From Valencia hispanica (lineage: Eukaryota; Chordata; Actinopteri; Cyprinodontiformes; Valenciidae): 64,000 nucleotides of DNA. The DNA is taken from contig OY747712.1 of assembly GCA_963556495.2 (NCBI GenBank), positions 26,900,235 to 26,964,234 of the forward strand, read 5' to 3'. The notes beneath the pieces are model-generated. The model was not told where the DNA came from. It made no database searches and was given only the letters and a program-made list of their open reading frames with translations. The position numbers and the translations under genes were made by a program. This document shows positions 42,101 through 57,100 of the stretch, piece by piece (the stretch's first letter is position 1; every line of letters begins with the position of its first letter).

Positions 42101-45100
42101 CTATTGTGATACATATTGGATCACCAGATTCTTGTCAATACACATCCCTACAATATATTGTCAAACTCCAAATGTTGTTCTTTTTTGCACCAATGGTGAT
42201 TTTAGAGTTATACTCATTCCAAATTTAAGATGACTGGGGTTTTTCACGTTGCAAAAAGTAAACAACATGTAGCTTCAGGACACGGTGATAATTTTTTTTT
42301 TGTTTGAATTTAATAGCTGGAGTGGGATTTCAACAATGCCTTAACTTAATGTGTCCATAAAAAGTGACCCAAATAGCTGAAATCAGTTTCAAAGCATGTC
42401 GGTTTCTGGCTTGCATTACTCATCCTGATAACCTACTGCTGTTAGCCACAAACCAATTACAAAAGAACTGAAAATCTTGACTGCCTGGTCAGTCTCCCAA
42501 AATCATGAGATTTGTCAGATTACAGTCTCTAAAAACAAATAGGTAAACTTAAGCTTAAATATAAGCCTCTTAGTGGTTTAACTGAAATCTACACTTTTGA
42601 GTTTTATTACCTATATATGATCATTAAATTAAAGCAGAACACCAATCCTTCATTCTTGCTCAAAGGCACTCTATCCTAAAATCCTTATAAAGCAAGTAAT
42701 TTAAAATCAGAGAATTACAAAGAACAACACTGCTTTTTAATCTGCTACTAGTGGGACACCATCTGGTTGTATGCAAACCCTCAGACGTTCTTTGAAAATG
42801 AGGGAGAGCTTCTTTTTGTGTTGGTTCACGTAACTCTACTATCAATTCTTTGTTCTGCATGAGTAGTAACTTTCCCAACATCATTAACACTGATATTACA
42901 GAACAATGTGGTGTAGCAGGACATTTCTTTGAACCGGACTATGTGCCCAGCTGTTCTTTGGATTAATTCACCACCACAAACGCTGAGTTTCATTTTCAAT
43001 CAATAAATGTTGAAATAAAGAAGAGTCTAAGACTTTCTGATGAACAGAGAAAAGATACAGAAGATCAGAGCATAAAGTGTGTCTAATCTTTTGAACAAAG
43101 ACCCACCAGGCTTCTGGTCTGGCATGGCCAATTTCTCCTCCTGGACGGTGGCCTGAGCAGGCTCTGGATCAGAGTGCAATGGAACAGCAAGTAATTCCGG
43201 TTTGGGGTCATTGTGCATTTCAGACGACAGCTGAATGCTAGGTTCCAGGTCTTTGTGCTTTTGAGCCGGCGGTAGGCCAGTCTCAGAGTCTATGTGCATG
43301 GGGGCTGGTTGTGGACTGAGCTCTGGGCCAATGTCCATATCCACTGCCCCTAGCGCCTGCTCTGCAGCAGGAGACCTGCAGTTGGAGCAGACATAGTCCT
43401 CCCTGGGGTGGATTTCTCCTTGGCCTGAGTTCTGACGCTCACATTCCAGGTGTAGCCATCTGACAGGAGAGTAAAGGAATTCACAGTATTGATCAACAAA
43501 TATTTTTACTACACAAATGGTAAAGCAAGAGGCTAAACACTTTTTTTTTTACCTTTTACAAGTCTGGCAGAGTACTAAGTCTTTGTGATGCTCAGGGTCC
43601 AGGATGCAAGAGCACATCGGACAGCACAGAGCAGGGTCCTGGTTTTGGACACAGTTCTCACATAACAGACTGGTGTGGTGCCATTGTCCACTGGTTCGTG
43701 TTCCACACTGGATGCAAACCCTGCAGTTCTGTGGAGAAAGTGACATAATATGCAAAAGTCATTTAGAGCCAGCATAGTACTAAAAACAGAGATGGCATTT
43801 TATTAAAACTTTTTCCAAAGATTATTTCATCCTAATTTTACCTTAAATTAATGATATCTGTGGTTTCATTATACTTTCACTTTGGCTTTATATTGAATTT
43901 TGAATAATTGTATTCACTTCACTTAAAATAACTTCATCAATGAATACTGATTGGTTGACTGAAAACAGGAAACAAACAAAACCTGTAATAATTGTTAATA
44001 ATCAAACATTATAATGGGACTTAAAGCTTAGGAATAGGGCAAAAGATTTTATTTATAGTCCATCTAGACGTGAATGTATGAATGTGTAAACAATCCATGA
44101 AGCGTTTATGGGCGACAGTGGCTCAGTAGGTAGTAATTGTCGTGCAATCGGAGGGTCGTAGGTTCGATTCCAGCTTCCTCCTGTCACATATTGATGTGGG
44201 CAAGGTTGCCACAAGTTGCCTACCGAGCTCTGTATCAGTGTATGAATGTGTGTCCGTTTGTGAGTGTGAATAGGTGAATGTGGCTCCAGTGTAAAGCACT
44301 TTGAGTGAGTCTGACTAGGAAAGCGCCATCTAAGTTCAGTCCATTTACCATTTATTTCTGTTCAATTTTAATGTGTGACAAGCAGCTGATAAAAAATTAA
44401 GATTAAGTTTCTCAGAAAATCTGATAACAAAAATATTCTTACACAAAAAAGACCAATATCCTTGGTCATTAAATGTACAAACACTTACTCACACTACTGA
44501 GTTTGCAGTTTGTGAGACCCAACTACCCACACAGCTTGACAAGGTTTTTGCTTTCTAAAGAAAAGCTCGGCATTCTGCTGCTCAATTCAACAAAAACAAG
44601 ATCAGAAAACATTGCACAGCATTGAAACTGGAACAATGACTAATTTATATTGGTCTGCATATCAGAAATACCACACAACTCAAAACAAAACTGACACGCA
44701 TATAGAGACAGGAACTCGTTCTCAGGAGAAACAAGCATCAACGATTTGTGTTGGTGGCACTGTTCTGTGCCGAGTCAAGCGCAGAAGCCAAAATGTGGGG
44801 AAGGAACTCTCTTCACCTGCTGCTTCCTTCTCTGTGACCCAGCCCAACTGCTACATAAAAAATATGCAGTTGAGAGACAACACAACAAGTGCACACAAGT
44901 ACACTGCGCTATCTTTTGACGCTGAACTGAAACCTTTAAAAGATCAGCTGCTCTGAGTCATTTCTTTCACTTAGCATATTCCTTTGGGTCTAAGTCACTT
45001 TACCCAGCAACTGAGCCAAGATGTATTTGTTCTCTCTCCATCTATGCACACACTGAACAACACATGACTCTGCAAAAAAAATGAAGTGGCTTTGCTTAAA

Positions 45101-48100
45101 AACAATAATTTAAATTAAATAATTTCCCACTTTGACTTGGGCTATCAAGTTTCACTATTTCAAATTAAAAAATATTCTTGTTTTTAGTTCCCATCAGTTA
45201 GGGCGCCGAGAAGTTTAGGATGGTTCCTACCTTACATCTCCACCCGTTAGTGGGCAAAGAGTCGATAGCGGGTTGCAAGCAGAAGGTGTGGTAGCCTTTG
45301 TCGCACATGTCGCACACCAGCATTTTAGTGTCCTCTCCTGGGTTCCTAGAGGCAAAAAAAAGAGAAAAAGGTGAGAAATAATAGTGTAAAATTTGAGAGG
45401 CGATGATCAGAACTTTTTGTCAGATCCCAGGTACTTGCTTATACAGAGTCCTAATTTGAAACTTCACTAAAAATAAATGCAATGTCCTATGCAGGTATGC
45501 ATGGTTTACATTCACATTGTGAGTGTATCCCACTTTATTCTTATTTTTATGCGAAAGCAAGAAGAGTTGCGATAAACAAGACATGGAAGACATGAATGCA
45601 GAAATATGCTGTTTTAGATATTTGGAGGACCTTCCATGCAGCAGCTGTTGGGACTTTATTAATACCACTGCTCCCAACAAGCTCACAAAGCTGTTTACAT
45701 CCCTGCTGTTACTTGCCCAATTAAAACAACTTGTGTTTTTTTATATGCACAAATATACAAGCACAGTTTGTACAATTCTATATTATCCAACTTGGCTGCA
45801 CATTTCTTAGAACCCAAGTATGCTATTTTTTTAATAACTGCACAGTATCAGTTTATCTTACCTCTTGATTCTTGTTATTATATTCCTACCTTTGTGTGAA
45901 ACTGCATGCTTCTATTTGTTTATCACTTTGCCACTGAGGGACAATAGAGAATATTTCTATTCTAAATTCGCAGTACAGAGCATGAATAAATGGCTGGCTG
46001 TCTATTTCCCAAAAATGTATTTTTAACACAAAATGTTGAATTACGTGCAATAGAAATACTTTCAGAGTAGGTTCTGTCATTTCTGGTATTGTAGTGGTTT
46101 TTCTTATAGCAGTTTTTTTTTTTTTTTGTTGCAAATTTACATAAACAAAGTGAAATTACAGCAAATTACCTATTCATTTTTGGACCTCACAAAGCCATGT
46201 AATTGACAACCTAAAAAACACATTTTTAAAATATTAAATTTTATTACAATATAATAATATTTAAAATATAATTTAAACATGTTCAAAGGCTGCCACACAT
46301 TCCGGTAAAGAAAATATTGGCAAATTCCCCAACTCCATGAATCTGAATGTGCCAAACACTCACAATGTAAAATTTTATGATAAAGAGTGTCTGCAATCCA
46401 AAACGAACAACTCTAAACAATTATTTGTTGAGACTCATGTTTAATCCTATCTTACCAATAAAAGTATTTACAGTAATATGCACAAACTCACGCTCACCCC
46501 ATGTGGGATATCTATGCAAATATAAGACTTAAGCCTCAATGGTAAGTTTCAACAACCAGAACCACCTGCCCTAGGTATGCCAGAGGTGCAGCCCTTTTTT
46601 TAATATAAATAAATATTTATATATAAAAAGGTCAGAGGTTACATTAATTAAGCTTCAGGGTTAAATTCCCAGTTAGGTTTTCGCAAGCCGCAGAGGGAAA
46701 CAAAACATCCACTTGCTTCATGCCTGGGAGTGGTGCAGAAACTAAGGAAAACCAACAATGAAAAAAGACATTGTGCAGGGAAAGATTCTTTGTAAGGCTT
46801 CATTTAGGTAGGAGGTAAAAGTGACTCACTTGCATGTCTGGCAGACTTTGCACTCTGGGCACTGCCAACCTGCCCTTTTTAGAGGGGTCACTGCAATGTC
46901 CAGGCACATCCCGTGGTAATGCAGACCACAACTGGTGCAGAAGAGCTGGTCTAGTAGGTCCCCTGGGCTATCGCACAGCACGCAATTTACATCGTCTACA
47001 ACTATTAAAACAAACAGAACGGGCACATCAGGAAATGCATTTAGTACATCGTTTTTATGTTTTTTATTTCATTTTGTCATTTATCAACTTACATTTGTGA
47101 ACTGCCAATTCAATATGTTCTGGGCAAAGGAGTGAAAGACTTCTAATATCTTGAAAGGTCCCAGCTGCCCCTGCGCAGGGGTAATGGTAGAGTTGAGCAC
47201 ATCTTTCTGCACAGCACTTAATGGATGCTCCAAGGCGCTTACAGTATGCACAGTGCTGTGGAGACAAAAAGAAATGTCACAGATTGTCTTAAACAGTCTT
47301 TGTAAGGAACAGGGTTATAATTATTCCAGCTTACCAATTAGAGATCATGACTAATAACTTGTTTTTATAAAAAAGAATGGTTTAGATCCTTCAACATTTC
47401 TGAAAACAACATTCATCTGGATCTTAGTTTTAAGGTCACAACAGCAGAATCTCATACACTCCCCTCTGTCCCCAACTCCATGAGTATGAACTAATAGCCA
47501 CTGCAGAGATCAAGTGGCAGAATTGCTATTGAACTGCCGGACCGATTGGGCTGCAAACAATCAGAGAACTTTGAGCAGCAACACTGCTACCAAACAGAGC
47601 CAATCGGCTACGAGAGTTGTGTGCAGCTGAGTGGCGTGACCTTTTCCATTTCACAGCTGAGAGATCCACGCTGCCTCTCTGACCTTTACCAGTCAGCCTG
47701 ATCCATCCGCTTTTCTGTGCCTCGATGAAGCAGTCCCTCCTTGCTGCCCTTGTGCATTAAGATGGTGTTAACACCCATTAGTCTACAGATGTTCTCTCTC
47801 CACTTACCTTTGTGCTCCCTGAGTCAATGGCTCTGTCCACATTAAGAAGAGATTGTCCCTCGCCCTCACAAACACCGTCAGACCACAAGGCACAACTCTG
47901 ATGTGCCCAACATTGCCCTAAAAAATGTAAAAGCAAAAAATATTAGACTAAAAACCGCTAAGGCTTAAAAAAATAAAGTCCGCAAACAAAAGTGGTTCAA
48001 ATACAAAGTTTCATTAACAACGCAAAAAATGCCTGGTTAGAAAAAAAATGCAGTTACCACCAATCCTACCTGACTCAAAGAGACACTGGACTTTAAGGCC

Positions 48101-51100
48101 TTGTGGAAGGCCGACATGATAAAGCTCATCCCAAAATCGACTGGCAGAGACTGGTTCTTCATGGCAGGTTTCAGACCCACTGAGGAAAAAAAAAAAAGGA
48201 GAAATTTGACAGAGAAAAGAACGTAAAAAAAGAGAGATAATTATGTGCAGACTTTAAAAAAGCTGGGAAAAAAGACAAGTAAAAATGAGATGAGAGAAGA
48301 ATAGTGCAAATAACACCTGGCATGTGGTAAAAGGCCATCTTCTGTGGTGTATGTAGAAGAGACTAGTTTTCCTAAGTTACACAATGATTAAAAAGGATGT
48401 GAAGTCATACAACATACAAAATAAATGAAAAAGCATTAGCATTTCAAAAGGACCTTTATTTCAACCCACAGATAAAAAAATAAATAATTTAAAAGATTGG
48501 TTTTGACAAGATGGCACACTCATGATGAGATGCCCTATTGTTTACAGCCTAATTATGTAATGTTATTCACCTTTCTCCTTACAACTCCACCGTGTCTGTT
48601 TATCATGCTAATTTAAAAAAATAATACAAAAGAGGACCTACTGCTTGGCAGACTGCCAGTCCAAAACCACTCTCTATACTCATGACAATATATTAAGAAT
48701 TAAGAAAGCCAGTATTTGTTTTTAAAGGATCCAAATATACCAGGCTGTTGTCCAGGAAAGTCAGAACCAGCAGATTAAACATTAGCATCTTCTGCCCCAA
48801 TATGGCATGCCTTGGTTAAACAACAATGACGATGCTTCAATTCAATTGTTTAATTGTTTAATTAAGTGTCAAATTTCCTTCTGGGTGTTAAAATCATCCG
48901 TCCATCCTTAACTGTGGCTTTTAACTAGAGTGGCAAAATAAATCAAATCACACCATCAACTCAATATCAATGTCAGTGGCCTTTACTTGTATAGCGATTT
49001 ATCTAGTCCAAAGGACCTCAATGCGCTTCACTCTACAGTCAGTCATTCATTCATTCATTCATTCATTCACTCACACATTCACACACTGGTGATGGTAAGG
49101 TACATTGTAGCCACAGCTGCTCTGGGGCACACTGATAGAAATTAGGCTGAAATACCATCGGCACCACTGGAATCTCTGACCACTACCAGCAGGCAATCGG
49201 TAATTGGCCAATTGGAAAATAAAAATCTAATTTGCTTATTGCCAATTTAGAATCCTAAAGGTGTTTCAACTGTGTAATCTTTATCTCTTTAGAATAACAG
49301 TGAAATTTAAACTAAGCTGTGTATGGTTGAGTGCTCTCTCCCAACCAAACAATGTGACACGGCATATGGTCAAATTATTATTATTTTTAATTTTTTTTTC
49401 TAATCAATCGCAGAAATGCTTCTGGATATTCACAATAAATGAAATAATTATTTAACAATCTAACTCATAACATGAATCAAAGCTTAATCATCTCAAATAT
49501 TAAGCTGGTCATCTTTTTTCTTTTCCAATTGATCTCGCTGAAAACTAATCGTGAATACCTTGTGATATGGAGTATTTCTATATTTTTCAGGAATAAGGGA
49601 AAAAAAGAACATTCTAGAGCGTTGATCTTTCTTGTACAGTCTTAAAGGAAATATGCTAGAATTAGGGTTTTTTGGGTTTATTTACAGATACCTTTGTCCC
49701 ATAACCTGCAGAATTTTACTGCAGTTGTAGATTTTTAGTGATGCAGAGAGGGACAACTCTGTACCTTTGGATTGTTTAGAAGAAGAAAAATATCTTATTT
49801 TATATAATAATATACATTTATAATGTTAAAACCTTTTTAATTTATATGGAAGGTAGAAAAAACATTTACTTCATTATTTATAGCTTATAGTCAGAAATTG
49901 AAACCAACTAAAATTAATATTGGCAGTTTAAAGATTTGCAAATATTGGTAACTGGAAATCGGTCAGACTATGTTCGGTGAATCTCTAGAAAATGTCTTAA
50001 CGGATCACAAAAGTAACAACTCAAAAACATTCAAAACAAGGATTAAAAAGGAAGAGCACTTAAAGAGGTTAAGGAGATTTCTGGTCGATCACAATCAATT
50101 TCCTTAATATAAAGAGATTCAATAAACGTTAATTGGTTACAAAACTAAAATTTACAGTAACACAAAGGACCGCTCTAATTTTAAAACCAGTTATGTACCA
50201 GTATGGTTTAAATAACTAGTTAAATAAATAAATAAATGGCTACTAAAAAATGGGGTAAAAAGATGAAAGTTTTAGACTGGTTGGATAATGAGTTTTCTTT
50301 ATGCAAATGGCCTCCAGTCACCACATCTCAAATCCCCTGCGGGGGAGAACTATTATAAAGATGCAGACCTAAAAGTGTGGCGCCAATATGTCAATGTTGA
50401 CTAAAATGCAGAAAATAAATTCAGGATATTATAGTTTAAAATATCTCAGTTTGAAAAAAAAAAGAACATACTATAATCCGGGTCATGATGCCACTCATTT
50501 AAAAATAAAAGTAACTCTTTAGCATCTTGAATTACCCTATAGTTGAAAGTGTGTTATACAAATAAAATGGTCATGACTTGCCTGTCTTTAGCTGTATTTT
50601 AGGTTAAAAATAGTCATAATTTCAGCTGCTTTTTATCAATTAACTGACACCCTAAGAATAAGTTTTTGCACTTCATTTTCAGAACAAGTTCTTTTTTAGG
50701 TTCTTCAAACTTTTGAATTTGGAACCAACATTTAGGAACTAGGGTTTTTTATGTTTGTTTTGCTTTCTTGCCTTCCTGGCTATTACTTTTAATTACAGTT
50801 GCAACCCGAAAATTTTTAATATCGTGCAAAAGTTCATTTATTTCAGCAATTCAAATTAAAAGGTTAAACTAATCTATGATCTAGACTCATTACATGCAAA
50901 GCGAAATATTTCAAGCCTTTATGTATTATAATTTTGATGATTATGGCTTTCAGCTTATGAAAACCCAAAATCTCAGAAAATGTGAATATTGTTTAAAAGG
51001 TTTAATATTTTAGGCTCAAAGTGTCACGTACTAATCAGCTAATAAATCCAAAACACCTACAAAGTGTTCCTGAGCCTTTAAATGGTCTCTCAGTCTGGTT

Positions 51101-54100
51101 CAGTAGGAATCACAATCATGGGTAAGACTACAGACATGCCAATTGTGTAGAAAACTGTCATTGACACCCTCCATAAGGAGGGAAAGCCTCAGAATGTAAT
51201 TGCAAAAGAAGTTGGATGTTCCCAAAGTGCTGTATCAAAGCACATTAATAGAAAGTTATGTGGAATGGAAAGTGTGGAAGAAAAAGGTGCACAAGCAGCA
51301 GGGATGACCATACCTAGGAGAGGATTGTCAAGAAAAGGCCATTGAAAAGTGTTGGGGACCTTCACAAGGAGTGGACTGAGACTGGAGTTGGTGCATCAAG
51401 AGTCACCACACACAGACTGATCCTGGACATGGGCTTCAAAAGTTATATTCCTCTTGTCAAGCTGCTTCTGAACAACAAACGTCAGAAGCGTCTTACCAGG
51501 GCTGAAGAAAATAAGAACTGCAAATTTTGCATCTCATTTGGAAACCAAGTTCACAGAGTCTGGAGGAGACTGGAGAATGGAGAGGCACACAATCCAAGGC
51601 GCTTGAAGTCCAGTGCGAAGTTTCCACAGTCTGTGTTGATTTGGGGAGTCATGTCATCTGCTGGTGTTGGTCCACTGTGCTTTATTAAGTTCAGAGTCAA
51701 CACAGCAGTCTACCAGGACATTTTTGGAGCACTTCATGCTTCCTTCCGCAGATGAACTTTATGGAGATGCTGACGTCATTTTCCAGCAGGACTTGGCAAC
51801 TGCCCACACTGCCCAAAGTACCAAAACCTGGTTCAGTGACCATGGGATTACTGTGCTTGATTGACCTGCAAACTCACCTGACCTGAATCCCATAGAGAAG
51901 CTATGAGGCATTGCCAAGAGAAAGATGAGAGACATGAGACCGAACAATGCAGAAGAGCTGAAGGCTGCTAATAAAGCATCCTGGTCTTTCATAACTTCTC
52001 AGCACAGCCACAGGCTGATAACATCCATGCCACAGCTCATTGAGGCAATATTCGTTGCAAACGGGGCCCAAACCAAGTAAATATGCATGATAATATTTTT
52101 CAGAGGTCCTTGTTTTATTGATTTCATGTAATATTCTAATTTTCATTAATTTTGAATTTGATGTTTTCATGAGCCATAAGCAATAAACATCAAAATGAGA
52201 AATAACTTAATGACAAATAAAGGCTTGAAATATATCGTTTTGCATGTAATGAGTCTATATCAAATATTAGTTTCACCTTTTAAGTTGAATTACTAAAATA
52301 AATGAACTTTTGCACGATATTCTAATTTTCTGAATTTCACCTGTATAGCATTTCCAAGATGGGCTTACTTGGTTTCCTTCTCTCCTGAGGTGCCATCTTC
52401 AGCCATTTTTGGCTGAGCAGTTTTGTCACCATCGCTGCCGTCGCTTGTCGAGCTTTCCTCACCATTATGGCTAACGGGTGTTTCATGCTGAGATGTGGTG
52501 CTGAATACTTGTAGATCCCCCTGACCCAGAAGGCTACGACCACCACAGTAACAGAAGGCACAGAGACGCTCCCTGAAACCAAGGAAATCGGGTGTTTAAT
52601 TGTGAAACTAGTGTGAATAAATACAAAACATTGCATGGTAGAATGAATTTAGAACATCTCACTTCTGGCAAAATGTTTTAAATGTGTTTTCCCCCCTTTT
52701 AACAGAAAAACATAATCTTACATATATCTGGACATGAAAAGGTTTCAGATTTCCTAAAAGAAGGTAATCTTTTAAATGACGAGGCTGTGTTGGTGGTAAC
52801 AAGATCCCAGGGGATTCTGTCGATCTGCCCTCAATCACCAACATCAATGGTACAGACACACTACGAGATTGATTACACCCTTTAACAGAGTGACACCCGG
52901 GAAGAGAGGGCTACATCCACCACCTGATGACTTCCACGAGTGTACAGGAGCAAGGCAAAAACCAACATTCTTCACTGGACAAATGACACGTTTCTTTTAC
53001 AGACATACATATAACCAATATTAACTATGGGTCAGGGCAAGTTCACTGTTACGGACCTGCTTTTGATATCTCCACTTGCTGGGACAGATGGTCCTGTTGA
53101 ACTCTCTGCTGGGGGGCTCTGGGCCAGAGGGGAAGGACGTTTCTCCTCCTCTGGGGCCTCAGTGGTCTCCACTTCCACAGTCTCCACCGGCTGGATTTGT
53201 GTTTCTGCGGAAACAATTAATAAAGCAGAGAAATTAGTCAGTGGAAGAAAACATACAGGTTTGGCTTGCATTCAAATATCTACTAGCTTATTATTGTTTA
53301 CAAATATCACACATGTTAAGACATACAAATACTATTTCCGGTTATTTGCACTGAAGTCAGATTTGAGGACAGAACCTCAGCCCTTATGGGACAAGAGCTT
53401 AAACATTGATTACAGTTAACCCACTTGGAAGCTCAAACTCAAATATTACAAGTGAGGCGCAGAAAACAATGCAAATATTTCTAAAGTAGTAATTCATAAC
53501 AGGGGATATCGAGTGTGACAATATCCCATGTTTATTGCATTTACATAATGGCTCAATTTCATATGCTAATCGTTTAATGTATTTCCCAGCATTAACTCAG
53601 AAAAGTTTTGAAACATGTAGAAACGTACATTTAGCTAGGTCAGTGCAGCAAACATTAAATGGCATCATGTAAACTTTCACACAGACAATTTAAAAATCAT
53701 TACATCCAAATAGCTAAGCGCTCACAACACTTCTCTGTTGCAGTTAAAGAGTTGTACAGGAAGCTAGGTAACAGATTTTGACACAAATATCTCGTACCAC
53801 ACAGTTACATTTCAATAAATTACAATAATAACAAAGGATTATTTCAGTGATTTAATTCAAGTAAAATGATTTTTATTTACTGTACAGTTTATAAGCTTCA
53901 CACTTGGTGAGGTCACCTTCTGCTTGAATTACTGCATCAATGCAGTGTAGCATAGAGGTAATCAGCTTGTGACTGCTAAAAGAGAGGAAGTGCTTTATAT
54001 AGCAGCCTTTAGCTAATGTGCATTGCTGGGTCTGGTTTCTTCCTTTTGATATTACCCTGGACAATCAACCACAGGGACTTTTGGCAGTATCGACATAAAT

Positions 54101-57100
54101 TGCTCTAAAGTTCCCCGGTATATGGCTGCACTGATGTCGGACTTATTAAACACAGCGGACCTACTCCGTCTATGGCTCAGAAGTGGCATAACTCATGCAA
54201 TGTGAGAATTGTAGCTCATGTAATGCAAACATCTCTGCCTTGTGAATCTCCCCCAAACTTTTAAATGGGAAGTCATCCCAGTTGTTTATGTACATTCCCC
54301 ACCAGTATTTTTCCTTCCACTCAACTTTCCATTAGTATGCTTGGGTCTAGTGCTCTTAACAGCCAGCATCCATAGCAGTAACCTTTATGTGGCTTACTGT
54401 GGAGTGTCAATGACCCATAATTGTGCAGGTCATATCATGGCCATTCTTAACATTCCTGCATTTAAAAAAGAAAAACGGGGGAGAAAAATTTGGGGCATAT
54501 GAACTGTTATCAAACTTAACAGAATAGAATAAAAAAATGATTTATAGTATAGCATTTCACTTTCTGAACTGAAGAGAAATAAATGTGCTTTTCAATATTA
54601 TTCTAATTTATTACATCACCACTGTTCTAGGTGTGTTAAACTGCACAGTGAGGGGGGAAAAAAACACCCAATGAAAGATAAAAATGCGGTTCCCAGATTC
54701 AGAATTTCCCAATATCTCAGGCACAGTAACAGCGAAGCACTAAGATCTATGAGAATGGAAGGCCTGGTCATGTGACGTGATGTACACATAAAAAAGCACG
54801 TAAATGGGTCTGAGGAGACTGATGGGATTTTAAAAAGCTTTTAGAGGGCATTAGCCTTGGGCTCTTTCCCACTGCACCTCAATGCCAATCTCAGAGCAAG
54901 AGGAATGATGGAAGCGGTGAGAAGAAAAAAATGCACACCCAATGCAGCATCACAGTTCCATTTAAACCCTTTCAATTATAGTCCTAAAGACGAAGAATGG
55001 GGTGCTAAGAAAAAGCTCTCGCTCATAGTTCTCCTTGAGAGGGGACTCTGCTACCTTTACTAAAACACTTTTTGAAGCACTCTTGGCAAAAGGCTGCCTG
55101 GAGGTAGAAGCTCACTAAAGCCAATGCGTGCATAATAGATCAAGGAGGGGGGCTACAAAGTCTTACCTGAATCCTGACGGTCTGTGGTCTCTGTTATCTC
55201 AGTACCATCCATGCTGTCCTCCTCATCCACAACAACTCTTCCCCTGGTGCGACCCCTACAGCACGGAAAAGGCACATAAATATTTTCACCCACACAGTGG
55301 GAACATAGCTTATGAGAATAATTTTTTAATGTATAATCCACAGCCCATTATAAACAACAATCAGCTGTAGCTGATCTGGATTAATCTAACTATTTACAAA
55401 TACACTCACACCAAGCTACAACTATAAATACGAGACAGCTGGGTAGGCAAAAAGATGTTATACATAAACCTGCAAAAAGGTAAATGCCCTATTTAAATAT
55501 GCACAGGTGTGAAGCAAACCATGAGTGTTTCATAAACATTACTATAAAAAAATAAAAATAAAAAACAACTAACTAAATATTAAGGGGAAAAATTAAAATC
55601 AAACTAACGCTACAAAAACTATTTTGTGACTCCAACTCAGTCATTTGGCTGTAAATCTTCAGGCTCTTGGTAAAACCACTTCAGCCTTCTGACCACAGCT
55701 CTTATATTTTATATTCAAACCAAAAACGTACTGTATTGAACTAGTTAACTCAAACAAACTGACTAATTTGCCTTCCTTCTCAACAACTTGACTAATTGAT
55801 ATGAGGTAAAAGTTCAGCGTTTTGTCACGGTGTACAAAAAAACAAAAGATTGCTGGTATTTAAAGTAAATACATTGTACACAAAAGTATATTCCTATCCC
55901 TTAAACCTTTCCATATGTTGTCACATTACAACAACTAACTTTGGCATTTGTTGATGAGATAGTTTGTGATGGACCATGACAAAGTAGCACACTTTCCGTG
56001 AGGTGGAAGAAAAATTACACATAATTCTCTTTTCTATTTTTCAAGTATGGTTTGCAACTGTGATCGTGATGCTTGACACAACTTTTACTGTAATTACAAC
56101 TGCCAGGCTTTAAGGGTACCGTAAATCTGTCCCAGATGCAAATGTTTGACCCCTTGCATGACGCTGTGGCTGCTTAGAAAAGCCGCCACAATGACCGTCT
56201 CTCCATGCACTGCAGGACCAAGAGGTTCTGGAGGTCATTTATTCTGGCTGCCATAAGGCAGTACAATGGACCCTCATAATGTGCAACTTTTTTACTATTG
56301 ATAGTAGCTTTTAACCTTAATTTATTGGTATTAATGTTTGTATTGTTTGAGTATTTGATTATGAATGGCAAACACTGCATGCTGCTGGACACCTGAATTT
56401 CCCCAGTTGCGGATTAATAAAGTATCTATCTATCTATCCATCTATCTATCTATCTATGTTTGACCCCGCTCTTTCTTTGTGAAAAAAAAAGCTCCCGTTT
56501 GGGTTGGATAAAAAGCATTAGAGGAATAATCTCCAGGTTTAGATTCAATTTTTTAAATTGAATATTAGGGCTGGATTTTGACAGTCCCATAACATCTAAA
56601 TATGGTTTTATCTAAACTATATAATTGTAGCAAAGCTTAAGGTTATTCTCCCAGAGGTGAATTGCCAGCGCAGTGTTTTGCAGCCTCCAACAAGCTTTCA
56701 GGATTGCCCTGTATTTGGCTAAATTAATTCTGACCAGTCCCTGTTCCCATTGGAGGAAAAAAGCCTTCTCAAAGTGTGATGCTCCCATCACCATTCTAGA
56801 AATGGTTTCTTACAGGTGATGTGCAGTTGTATAAGTTTTCCACCACATAATCTTTAGCATGTAGGTCAACAAATTACATTTTGGTCAAATGTCAAAGGTA
56901 AATCAGACCTTCTTCCACATGTTAGATAAGTTTCTTACATAGCCAATTGGGAATTGCAAATGGTGCTTCTTATGGCTTTCTTTCAACAACGGCTTTCCTC
57001 TTCCACTAACTTAAGATTCTCCCACCTGAGCTAAGAATCTCTATAACTCCTCCAGAGTTACCTTGAGTCAATTGCCTGCTTCTCTCACTAAGAGGCCTAT

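Larger units (their letters stand above)
37381..43106 (-). other. kmt2c intron 11, 5.7 kb
   Basis: Holds a hAT MITE (37660-38186), an A27 run, a Tc1 relic near 40700 and a MITE (41768-42150). 38900-39330 and 39930-40280 are GC-richer and unassigned. No second gene seen. Confidence 0.7.
48180..52368 (-). other. kmt2c intron 4, 4.2 kb
   Basis: Contains an ATTC-bearing repeat (48985-49205), a LINE tail (50508-50590) and a Tc1-like element that ends near the exon 4 donor. The remainder is AT-rich. Confidence 0.7.

Noticed and set aside
44110..44190. tRNA gene
   Set aside because: A- and B-box-like sequence is present, but the cloverleaf is worn and a SINE body follows. The same holds at 57628.
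49041..49070. CRISPR-like short tandem repeat
   Set aside because: Simple ATTC microsatellite with no spacers, in a vertebrate genome.
52337..52636. 99-codon minus-strand open frame with Met start
   Set aside because: Wrong frame of exon 4; the frame giving [11 protein letters not shown] matches the family and the flanking phases.
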